From JACPDI01 sp035463475 (lineage in GTDB: Bacteria > Acidobacteriota > Vicinamibacteria > Vicinamibacterales > 2-12-FULL-66-21), in the NCBI GenBank assembly GCA_035463475.1, contig DATHTE010000123.1:124001-188000 (forward strand): a stretch of DNA of 64,000 nt. Reading direction: 5' to 3'. Numbering within the stretch: position 1 is the stretch's first letter; each line of letters starts with the position of its first letter. A model generated the notes under the pieces. That model worked only from the letters and a program-made list of their open reading frames with translations. It was not told the origin of the DNA and did not search any database. Below are positions 45,629-53,041 of this stretch, one piece after another. The position numbers were made by a program, and so were the translations under genes.

Positions 45629-47971
45629 TCAGAGTGCCGTCAGCCGGACGTGCGTCGAGTACCAGTCGGGCAGCCCCGTGACCGGATCGACGCGTCGGCC
45701 GACGGCAGCGAGCGGGTTGGCGCCGAGTGCGTCTCCCCACCCCGGCGCGTGCGTGTGCAGCCCGTACGGCACGTTCACGACGCCCGGCTGGGCGCCCGGG
45801 AAGATCCGCACGGTGGCTTCGAAGGCGCCCTGGTCCGATTCGACGCGGACGCGCCGGCCCGATTGCAGCCCCAGCTCCCGCGCCGTTTCGGGGTTGATCT
45901 CGGCCCAGACTTCCCACGAGTGGCCGGTCAGGATCCCGAGGTTCTCGAGCACCCACGGCGTCAGCGCTGTTCCGCCTGAAGCCAGCGTGAGCACCCGGAA
46001 AGGCACGAGCTGCAACGGGAACCGAGCGTCCCGCGTCGTGGAGGTCGCAGGGGCATCGGCGGCAATTGGCAGGAAGCCTTCGGCGAGCTGCTCGCCAGAC
46101 CGTTGGAGGCGACGCCTGGCCTCGCCGGGGAAGATCCAGACGCGCCCGTCGGCGTGCTGCGACACCGCGCTGCGATCGTGGTAGTCGTAAATCGGATCGA
46201 ACCACCCGCCGGTCTTCAGGATTGTCTGCCAATACTCCTCGGGCGATTCGCCGTGCGGCAGCCACCAGCCTCGGTCCTCGAGTTCGCGCAACTCGTCTTG
46301 CCGGAACGCTTCGACGAACGCGCTTCCGCGCCGGAGAGTGGCGAGCGCGACTCCGCGCTCGCGAACCATCACCTCGACCGACGGCCAGCGAAAGCGCGAA
46401 CGCACCGGAGCTCCGAGACGCGACGCGAGGTCGAGAATCACGTCCCCCGTCGCCCGCGTGTCGTGGCGGGGCGCGATCACCGGCCGGACGACACCCCAGA
46501 CCGGGAACGGCACGGCGGCGGGCGCGGGCGCATCCTGCCAGCGCTCGAGATAGGTGTGATCCGGAAGAACGAGGTTCGCGTGGCGGGCGCTCTCGTCCAG
46601 GAAAGGCGAGAACGACACGACCAGCGGCACGCGGGCGAGCGCCTGCCGCACCTCCTCCGGGCGCGCCGCGGATGCCACCGGGTTGGATTGATAGAGGAAC
46701 AACACCGCCGCGCGCGGGGCGACGTCCCCCGGCGCGTGGGGCCAGCTCGTCGAGGTGAGAGGACGCCGCGACAGATCAGCCGTCCCGGCGGCGATCTGGT
46801 CGAGCGGGCCAGGGAGCGCCAGTGGTGACTGGACGAGCACCCCTCCCGGCCGGTTGAGCACGCCCCGCAGAATATTGAGGGCGTGGATGGCGAGCGCGTC
46901 TGACAGCCCGCCCTGCCTCCAGCTGACCGCGTGGTCCCAGATGGCGACCGGCCTGCGTGCCATGCCGAAGGCCTTCGCCAGCTCTGTCAGTCGGGCGACG
47001 GGAACGCCTGTTCGACTCGAGACATCGTCAGGCGCACCGTGTCTCAGCACGAGCGAGCGGAAGCCCGCGTGGCGCGTCCCGGTCTCGTCCGTCCAGTCTT
47101 CCCAACCCGACACACGATTGGCCACCGTCTCGGCGTCGTAGAGGCCTTCCTTGGCCATGAGGTACGCCAAGCCCAGCGCGAGGGTGCCGTACGTGCCTGG
47201 CCGCACCGGAATCCACGCGTCGGCGCTCACAGCCGTACGCGAGAGGCGAGCGTCAAGCTGAATCCACCGACGCCCGCCGCTCGCGGCGTTGTCGCGCGCT
47301 CTGGCCGCCAGCGGCAACGCCCACCACGCCTCAGAGAGCCCGGCCCCGAAGGACACGACCAGATCCGAAGACCGCAGATCGTAAGCGGGCGGAACGTTGA
47401 TGCCCTGGCTCAGGCGCAGCACCTCCGCTGAACCGTCCCGATAATCGTCCACCGCGATGCGCTCGGTGCCGTACGCATGGCAGAAGGCGGAGATGAGTTC
47501 CCCCATCACGCCCTGGGCATCGCCGACGAGCCATTCGACCGAGCCGGCATTCCCCGCTTCTCGCGCGGTTCGAAGCGCCGTCGACACCCGGTCGAGCGCC
47601 TCGCTCCACGAGATGGGCTCGAAGCGCTCCGATCCCGGGGGGCCCACACGCTGAACCGGTCCCCTGAGGCGCCCCGGGTGGTACGCGAGCTGGATCCCCG
47701 CTCGCCCCTTCGAACACAGCCCCCCCTGACTCACGGGGTGCAACGGGTTGCCGTCGATCCGCGTGAACTCGCCGTCGATCAGGCGAGCGCGAATCCCGCA
47801 GTGGGCCGGACAGAGCACACAGGTGGACGCCACGAACGTCTCGGCGCCCGGACTCCAGGCGGCGCCGAACTGCGGCGGCGCGAGCGGAAACTGATGGGAG
47901 AAGGCGCCGAGCCCGAACCCGACTCCCGCGCCCGCGGCACCGACCAGGAAGTTGCGTCGCGATATGGTCAC
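45629..47971 (-). CDS. Molybdopterin oxidoreductase-family subunit, Tat-exported
   Basis: A 780-residue DMSO-reductase-family protein. The Tat signal is SRRNFLVGAAGAGVGFGLGA. Cys51, Cys54, Cys58 and Cys86 (CVLCPAHC...CSKG) form the N-terminal [4Fe-4S] site. At the position of the usual Mo-ligand Cys, Ser or SeCys, after AYGTERIAVDDYR, there is Asp179. So Mo may be held by Asp as in NarG, or the cofactor may be absent as in ActB and QrcB. The C-terminal dinucleotide-binding domain is complete (WEINPETARELGLQSGRRV region). Position among pentaheme, Fe-S and NrfD genes supports a quinone:cytochrome role rather than a substrate reductase. Confidence 0.85.
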   Translation of the reverse strand: MTISRRNFLVGAAGAGVGFGLGAFSHQFPLAPPQFGAAWSPGAETFVASTCVLCPAHCGIRARLIDGEFTRIDGNPLHPVSQGGLCSKGRAGIQLAYHPGRLRGPVQRVGPPGSERFEPISWSEALDRVSTALRTAREAGNAGSVEWLVGDAQGVMGELISAFCHAYGTERIAVDDYRDGSAEVLRLSQGINVPPAYDLRSSDLVVSFGAGLSEAWWALPLAARARDNAASGGRRWIQLDARLSRTAVSADAWIPVRPGTYGTLALGLAYLMAKEGLYDAETVANRVSGWEDWTDETGTRHAGFRSLVLRHGAPDDVSSRTGVPVARLTELAKAFGMARRPVAIWDHAVSWRQGGLSDALAIHALNILRGVLNRPGGVLVQSPLALPGPLDQIAAGTADLSRRPLTSTSWPHAPGDVAPRAAVLFLYQSNPVASAARPEEVRQALARVPLVVSFSPFLDESARHANLVLPDHTYLERWQDAPAPAAVPFPVWGVVRPVIAPRHDTRATGDVILDLASRLGAPVRSRFRWPSVEVMVRERGVALATLRRGSAFVEAFRQDELRELEDRGWWLPHGESPEEYWQTILKTGGWFDPIYDYHDRSAVSQHADGRVWIFPGEARRRLQRSGEQLAEGFLPIAADAPATSTTRDARFPLQLVPFRVLTLASGGTALTPWVLENLGILTGHSWEVWAEINPETARELGLQSGRRVRVESDQGAFEATVRIFPGAQPGVVNVPYGLHTHAPGWGDALGANPLAAVGRRVDPVTGLPDWYSTHVRLTAL

Positions 47972-47984
47972 GGCGGTCCCATCC

Positions 47985-48521
47985 TCAGCGGTGGCAGTCC
48001 GCGCAGCCGGTCTTCACGCCCCTGTCCGCGTGGCAGCGCGTGCAGGAGTCCATGGTGATACGCACCAGCGGAGAGGGGGGCGGCGTGGTGGTGTCGGCGA
48101 TGGCACCGTGGCACGTCTCGCACGTGAGGCGACCGGCCGTGACGTGTCGGCGGTGCGAGTAGCGAGTATGGTCGGGCAGCCGGAACAGCTTCAGGAATGC
48201 CGGCTGGGGATCGCTCGCCGTTAGCTTCAGGAGTTTCTGTTCCTCGGCCGATTCCGTGAGGGGCTCGGCATGGCACCCCTTGCACAGCTCGAGCGACGGC
48301 AGGCCGGAGTGATCGCTCGTGGCGTAGTACTCGTGACAGGTCGAGCACTCCAGTCCCACCACCTTGACGTGCTTCTGGTGGTTGAACTGGATCGGCTGCG
48401 CCACACGTTCGGTCGGGCGAAGCGCCGTGCGGCCCGCCACAAAGCCCGCGCTGGCGATGCTGACCGCGAGCACGCCGATGACCAGGCGGCGCCTGGGATC
48501 AAGCTTCTCGTCTGCGGACAC
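47985..48521 (-). CDS. Pentaheme cytochrome c (ActA/QrcA-like)
   Basis: A 178-residue protein from GTG 48521 with one N-terminal anchor (RRLVIGVLAVSIASAGFVAG). It has five CXXCH sites: Cys59, Cys80, Cys134, Cys160 and Cys173, the last only four residues from the end. The paired F-N-H-Q-K-H and Y-S-H-R-R-H segments supply distal His ligands as in class III/c7 cytochromes. Pentaheme ActA of alternative complex III and hexaheme QrcA are the nearest functional models. It is 13 bases ahead of the Mo-subunit gene. Confidence 0.88.
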   Translation of the reverse strand: MSADEKLDPRRRLVIGVLAVSIASAGFVAGRTALRPTERVAQPIQFNHQKHVKVVGLECSTCHEYYATSDHSGLPSLELCKGCHAEPLTESAEEQKLLKLTASDPQPAFLKLFRLPDHTRYSHRRHVTAGRLTCETCHGAIADTTTPPPSPLVRITMDSCTRCHADRGVKTGCADCHR

Positions 48522-48557
48522 AGCGTGGCTCCTGGCTCCTGTCGTGAGTGTTCGTCA

Positions 48558-49052
48558 TCACACGCCTGCAGGCCGATGCGCGGATTCGATTTCCAGCGCC
48601 CGCTGCAGCTCCCGCACCCAGAGCGCCTGGAACGTGAGCAGACGAAGCCCCACGAGTTCCGAGAGATTCGCGAGGAAGCGATTTCCCAGTTCGGGCACCG
48701 CGCCGAACAGTCGGTGCAACTCGGAGCGAGAGAAGCCGATCGCTTCGGACGGCTCCGCCGCGCGCGCCGACAGGGTGAACCGATACGGCTTGACGAGACC
48801 GGACCACCCGAGAGCCTTCCCGGCGGCGGCCGACTCCACCGGGACGTCCCTCACGGCCTCGCCGAACCGCATGGGCAGACACAGGTCCACCTTTCCGCGG
48901 ACCACGACATAGATGCACTCGGCGCTGTCGCCGAGCAGGAAGAGATAGTCACCCTCAGCGAGGACACGCGAACGGCCGATCGCCGAGAGTTGCCGGATCC
49001 ACTCCGGGCTGAAACCTCGAAACAGATCGGTATCCTTCAGCACTTCGTGCAT
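48558..49052 (-). CDS. Cyclic-nucleotide-binding-like domain protein without HTH
   Basis: A 164-residue single CNB-type domain (LFRGFSPEWIRQLSAIGRSR, GDYLFLLGDSAECIYVVVRG) followed by a helix, with no DNA-binding domain. The phosphate-binding cassette that should read FGE...RxA is altered to LGWSGLVKPYRFT, so nucleotide binding is doubtful. It may be a protein-protein or redox-linked sensor in the electron-transfer operon. A class III cyclase is encoded 5.7 kb away, but the altered cassette speaks against a simple cAMP link. Confidence 0.78.
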   Translation of the reverse strand: MHEVLKDTDLFRGFSPEWIRQLSAIGRSRVLAEGDYLFLLGDSAECIYVVVRGKVDLCLPMRFGEAVRDVPVESAAAGKALGWSGLVKPYRFTLSARAAEPSEAIGFSRSELHRLFGAVPELGNRFLANLSELVGLRLLTFQALWVRELQRALEIESAHRPAGV

Positions 49053-49089
49053 GTGTCACCCCGAGCGTGACGTCCTGCCGGTTGCCTGG

Positions 49090-49431
49090 CTAGTGGACGT
49101 GAAGCGACGAACCCGACTGGCGGTACAAACTGTCGAGCGACGGGTAGTGCACGAACTGAGCGACCATGGCGTGCTCGGCCTTGACGTGCTGCTCGAGCCG
49201 TGCGAGCAACGCTTCGTCGAACGCGGCGGCCGGTCCCGGGAAACTGCGGTTCTCCACCTGCGCGAAGAAGCTCGGGATCATCACCACATCGGCAGCGCCT
49301 GGCGCGCTGACCGCACGAGCGGCCTGCTGCGCACGGCTCTCCTCGATGCTGCGATACCCCATGGTCAGCGCCAGAATCATGCCTCCCACGAAGAAGGAGA
49401 GGATCAGTACGAGAAGGAGCGTCGCGTCCAT
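49090..49431 (-). CDS. Small single-pass membrane protein, first gene of the electron-transfer operon
   Basis: A 113-residue protein from ATG 49431 with an AAAGAGGT ribosome site; an ATG 12 codons earlier would fall at the predicted -12/start region and is rejected. Residues 4-24 (TLLLVLILSFFVGGMILALTM) form a membrane helix. The rest is soluble with Ala-rich helices and a His-rich tail (SSLHVH). I do not recognise it. Being first behind the sigma-54-like site, it may be an accessory or assembly factor of the complex. Confidence 0.65.
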   Translation of the reverse strand: MDATLLLVLILSFFVGGMILALTMGYRSIEESRAQQAARAVSAPGAADVVMIPSFFAQVENRSFPGPAAAFDEALLARLEQHVKAEHAMVAQFVHYPSLDSLYRQSGSSLHVH

Positions 49432-49459
49432 AGCCTGTACCTCTTTGGACGAATACAAG

Positions 49460-49475
49460 AGCAACAAGCGTTCCC
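49460..49475 (-). promoter_or_regulatory. Sigma-54 (RpoN) promoter-like site
   Basis: Read on the minus strand the site is GGGAACGCTTGTTGCT. Against TGGCACG-N4-TTGCW it matches 10 of 12 defined positions, including the key GG (-24) and GC (-12) ten bases apart. Transcription would start near 49449, leaving an 18-base leader that just contains the AAAGAGGT ribosome site of the gene at 49431. The gene for an NtrC-type sigma-54 activator is immediately upstream. Confidence 0.6.
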
Positions 49476-49622
49476 CGGCCGAGAACGAACAGGCGAACAG
49501 GCGTGTGATTGAGAATTCAGGCCGATTCTTATAGCGAGCGGCGATGGGGGACCAGCAACCGCGGGAGGCGGAACCCCATCCCCGGTTCGAAACAGGCTGC
49601 TACTTGTGGCAGGTCGAGGCCG

Positions 49623-49637
49623 CCTGACCCTGTCAGG
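49623..49637. promoter_or_regulatory. Dyad CCTGAC-CCT-GTCAGG, candidate activator site
   Basis: A perfect 6-bp inverted repeat lies about 150 bases upstream of the sigma-54-like promoter, where enhancer sites for NtrC-type proteins usually lie. A further TGTCAGGA copy follows at once toward the activator's stop codon. A second weak dyad, GAACC-N8-GGTTC, is at 49571-49588. Assignment is by position and symmetry only. Confidence 0.35.
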
Positions 49638-49641
49638 AATG

Positions 49642-51045
49642 TCAGGATTCGCGTTCCGACCGGGGCGGCTTCGATCGCGGATTCGGCGCCGCGCGGTACC
49701 GTTCCAGCAGGCGATAGAACGTGCGTTCGCTGGTGCCCAGCAGACGCGCGGCCTGCGCGCGATTGCCCGCCGCCTTCTCGAGCACCCACAACACGTGGCG
49801 GCGCTGGACTTCGCGCAGGGTCGGAATCTGCCCCGGCTCCCCTGCGGGTGGCGTCGACGGGGTCCCCCGGACGTTCGCCGGCAAATCCTCCGTCCGGATG
49901 ACATCGGCGTCGCTGAGGACAATGGCTTGCTCCAGCACGTGGATCAGTTCCCTGACGTTTCCCGGCCACGGGTGCTGCAGCAGCGCCTCCATCGCGGCGT
50001 CACCGACACGCTTCGTCAGGGAGAACCGGCGATTGAGTTGACCGACGAAGTGTTCCACCAGGAGGCGAATGTCCTCGGGCCGCTCGCGCAGGGGAGGGAT
50101 CTCGACGACGAACGTCGCCAGGCGGTAAAAGAGGTCCTCCCGGAAGTGTGCTCGCGAGATGGCGGATCGGAGGTCGCGGTTGGTCGCCGCGATGATGCGA
50201 ACGTCGACGGCGATCTCCTCGGTGCCCCCCAGACGGCGAAACCGCCCTGTCTCGAGCACGCGCAGGAGCTTGGCCTGGACGTCCAGGCTGATGTCGCCCA
50301 CCTCGTCGAGGAAGATCGTCCCGCCGTTCGCGACCTCGAACAATCCGTGCTTGAGGCGGTTGGCGCCCGTGAAGGCGCCCCGTTCGTGGCCGAAGATCTC
50401 GCTCTGCAGCAGCTCCTCGTGAAGGGCGGCGCAGTCCACGACAACGAATGCCGCGTCGCTGCGCGGGCTCTGCGCATGCAGCAGTGTCGCCACCATTTCC
50501 TTGCCGACGCCCGTCTCCCCCAGCACCAGGGTCGTCGCGCCGGTGCGGGCGATCCGTGCGACGTTCTCCATCATTTTGAGGAACGCGGGGCTCGCTCCCA
50601 CGAGCCCCGGTGCGACGTTCGGGGCTGAATACCCGTCTTCGAGCACACGCTGGCGTTTCACGAGCCGTTCGTGCTCGCACGTCTTCTGGATCGTCATCTC
50701 CAGCTTGGAAATCGGACAGGGCTTCTCCAGGTAATCGTGCGCGCCGAGGCGGATCGCCTGGATCGCGGTGTCGATCGTACCGTGGCCGGTCAGCACGACG
50801 ACGGCGGCCGAAGCATCCCTTTCCTGCAGGCGCTTCAGAACCTCGATGCCGTCCATGTCGGGGAGGCGAAGGTCGAGCAGCGTGACATGCGGATCGGTGC
50901 GCCGCGCCTGTTCCAGCGCCTCGGAACCGGTGGCGACCGCAACGACCTTGTAGCCCCGGCGGCCGAGCTCCGACGCCATGACGCGACGGAACGTGCTGTC
51001 GTCGTCGACGAGCAGCACGCGCGTGTTCTTGACGGCCTGTGTCAT
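49642..51045 (-). CDS. NtrC-family sigma-54-dependent response regulator
   Basis: A 467-residue protein in three parts. The receiver domain (1-120) has Asp58 as phosphorylation site in TLLDLRLPDMDG. The AAA+ domain has Walker A GETGVGKE, the sigma-54 contact motif GAFTGA (in HERGAFTGANR), and Walker B GGTIFLDEVGD. The Fis-type HTH is at the C terminus (NRAQAARLLGTSERTFYRLL). The ATG has a GAGGAGG ribosome site and overlaps the kinase stop (ATGA). It very likely activates the operon starting at 49431 from the site at 49460. Confidence 0.93.
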   Translation of the reverse strand: MTQAVKNTRVLLVDDDSTFRRVMASELGRRGYKVVAVATGSEALEQARRTDPHVTLLDLRLPDMDGIEVLKRLQERDASAAVVVLTGHGTIDTAIQAIRLGAHDYLEKPCPISKLEMTIQKTCEHERLVKRQRVLEDGYSAPNVAPGLVGASPAFLKMMENVARIARTGATTLVLGETGVGKEMVATLLHAQSPRSDAAFVVVDCAALHEELLQSEIFGHERGAFTGANRLKHGLFEVANGGTIFLDEVGDISLDVQAKLLRVLETGRFRRLGGTEEIAVDVRIIAATNRDLRSAISRAHFREDLFYRLATFVVEIPPLRERPEDIRLLVEHFVGQLNRRFSLTKRVGDAAMEALLQHPWPGNVRELIHVLEQAIVLSDADVIRTEDLPANVRGTPSTPPAGEPGQIPTLREVQRRHVLWVLEKAAGNRAQAARLLGTSERTFYRLLERYRAAPNPRSKPPRSERES

Positions 51046-52937
51046 TCCTCCTCGTGATCCGGGTGCGGGAACACCACCTCGACGCAGGATCCGTGGCCGG
51101 GCGCGCTGTCGACCAGACGAACGTCGCCGTTGAAGCGTCGCATGAACGTACGCGACAGGTAGAGCCCGAGGCCCGTTCCCCTCGGCTTCTGCGTGCGGAA
51201 CGGTTCGAACAGGTGCCTCTGAACGTCTGCCGGGATGCCGCAACCGGTGTCGCGGATCTGCAGGCGGACGTGATCGTCGACGCAGAAGCGCGCGACAACC
51301 CGTCCCCCCGGTGCGGGAAACGACTCGATGGCGTTGACGAGGAGGTTGAGCACGACGTGCTGAACGACCTCGGTGTTGGCGGTTACCACAGGCACGGGAC
51401 CGTTCCCGTCGAGCACGAGCTCGATGCCGGCTTCGCGGGCCGTCGGACGCGCCAGCGCCATGATATTGCGCACTACTTCCTGCAGATCGATCGGCTCGAT
51501 CGCGGGAGGAATGCCCCGCGCGAAGCGAAGGAAGTGGTCGGTGATCGTCCGGCACCGCAGCACCTGATCGCGGATCGTGCGGGCACTGTCGCGAATCGCC
51601 TCCACCATCTCTGGCCCGAGGCTCGCGAGGTCGACGCCGTCGAGCTGGTCGAGGATGGCTTCCGAGCAGGTGAGCGTCGAGGCGAGCGGGGTGTTCACTT
51701 CGTGCGAGAGTCCGGAGGCGAGGACGCCAAGCGATGACAGCCGTTCGATCTCGGCGAGATGCTCTTCTTCGCGAACACGCTCGGTGATGTCCCGCCAGAC
51801 TTCGACGACCTGGGCCACCGACCCGTCGTCGTCGAAGACCGGCGACGCGTAGACCTCGTGAACGCGCCCCGTGCCGGCGGCGCTCGACGCGAATCCATAC
51901 GTGGCCCTCTGGAGCCTGCCTGTCGCAAGACACCGAGCGGTCGGACACTCGGCGTCCTCGCGGCACGGGAGCGCGTGCCCGACCACGTCACGACAGTTCC
52001 GCCCCCTCAGCGCCTCAGGATACGCGCACAACCGGGTCGCGATGGAGCGGTTCGCCGCGACCACCTGGAAGTGGCGATCCAGCACCACGAGGCCGTCATC
52101 GAGGCTGTTGAGCACGCCAGCCAGTTGCTGCTCGCGCCCCCTCACGTCGTCGATCAGCGATGACGTGGCATCGGCCATGTTGTTGAAGTCTCTCGCCAGC
52201 GAGGCAATCACGTCGTCACCCGCCGAGTCGACGCGTTCCCCGAACGCTCCCGAGGCAATCGAGCGGGCGGTACGTCCGATCCGGTTCAGGCGCGAGAGCA
52301 CCACGCGACGGACGTGCAGGCCGACGCCAGCGAGCAGAACGAAGATCAGGATGATCGTCGCGATCGCGATCCGCCCGCGTTCTGTCCGAATCTGGGCCTG
52401 GAGCGGGGCGAGCGACACGTCGAGGATCAGGATGCCGTTGAGCTTCGCCTTGGAGTTGTGGCACCGGTGGCATTCGGGCCGATTCTCGATCGGCTGAACC
52501 GTGCGGAGGACGTCGATGCCGTCGTCGTGGAGCAACACCCACCGCTCCCGTTCGGCGGGCGTCTTCGCATGACAGACGCGGCACGTGGGGGATTCGGGGG
52601 ACAGGCGAATGCCAACGTCCGGTTCCCGGCTGGACAGGCGCACCACCCCGTTATGGTCGATCACCATCGCCCGGCGTACCTCCGGATGCCGGGCGACTTC
52701 CTCGAGGATTTGCGTCATCAGACGGGAGTCCCGTGTCAGCATCTGATGGCGGAGCGACGTTTCGAGGATCCGGTTCTCCAGCACCGCCGCGGCGCGGCGC
52801 GCCGCGATGCTGCGCTCGTACTGGTAGCGGGACAGCAGGTAGAGACCGCTGGCGAGCGGAATGACGACCATCAGCGAGATGCCGACGGCGAGACGAGCCG
52901 TGAGGCGGTCCAGCGTCGGGAACCACGTCGGTGTCAC
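51042..52937 (-). CDS. Sensor histidine kinase with periplasmic diheme c domain and Cys-rich PAS
   Basis: A 631-residue kinase from GTG 52937. Membrane helices at about 15-37 and 188-208 enclose a periplasmic domain with two heme c sites, CRVCH (119-123) and CHRCH (156-160). HAMP (about 208-262) and PAS (about 272-388) domains follow. The PAS carries Cys315, Cys325, Cys331 and Cys336 (GRNC, PCREDAECPTARC), possibly a metal or redox site. The HisKA box is LSHEVNTPLAS with His412, then a full ATPase domain (GTGLGLYLSRTFM). It probably senses periplasmic redox state and phosphorylates the NtrC partner. Confidence 0.9.
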   Translation of the reverse strand: MTPTWFPTLDRLTARLAVGISLMVVIPLASGLYLLSRYQYERSIAARRAAAVLENRILETSLRHQMLTRDSRLMTQILEEVARHPEVRRAMVIDHNGVVRLSSREPDVGIRLSPESPTCRVCHAKTPAERERWVLLHDDGIDVLRTVQPIENRPECHRCHNSKAKLNGILILDVSLAPLQAQIRTERGRIAIATIILIFVLLAGVGLHVRRVVLSRLNRIGRTARSIASGAFGERVDSAGDDVIASLARDFNNMADATSSLIDDVRGREQQLAGVLNSLDDGLVVLDRHFQVVAANRSIATRLCAYPEALRGRNCRDVVGHALPCREDAECPTARCLATGRLQRATYGFASSAAGTGRVHEVYASPVFDDDGSVAQVVEVWRDITERVREEEHLAEIERLSSLGVLASGLSHEVNTPLASTLTCSEAILDQLDGVDLASLGPEMVEAIRDSARTIRDQVLRCRTITDHFLRFARGIPPAIEPIDLQEVVRNIMALARPTAREAGIELVLDGNGPVPVVTANTEVVQHVVLNLLVNAIESFPAPGGRVVARFCVDDHVRLQIRDTGCGIPADVQRHLFEPFRTQKPRGTGLGLYLSRTFMRRFNGDVRLVDSAPGHGSCVEVVFPHPDHEEE

Positions 52938-53041
52938 GTCGCACCACTTCCCTGGATTGGTCGGCTGCGCGGTGTCGCGTAGTGTAGCAGGAGTGAGGCG
53001 CGAAAGGGGGACCCGCCCGCGGTCGTCCCGGCATCGCCGGA

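Noticed and set aside
45629..47971. Annotating the Mo-type protein as thiosulfate, polysulfide or DMSO reductase
   Set aside because: The expected Cys or Ser ligand is not seen, and the neighbours are quinone-linked cytochromes. A specific substrate cannot be supported.
38781..49431. Reading the operon as a canonical alternative complex III
   Set aside because: ActD, ActE and ActF genes are absent, the Mo and Fe-S parts are split genes, and MtrA/MtrB are added. Only the ActABC/Qrc-like core is supported.
49543..49580. GATGGGG...CCCCATC hairpin as terminator of the NtrC gene
   Set aside because: The loop is 24 bases and no T-run follows on the minus strand.
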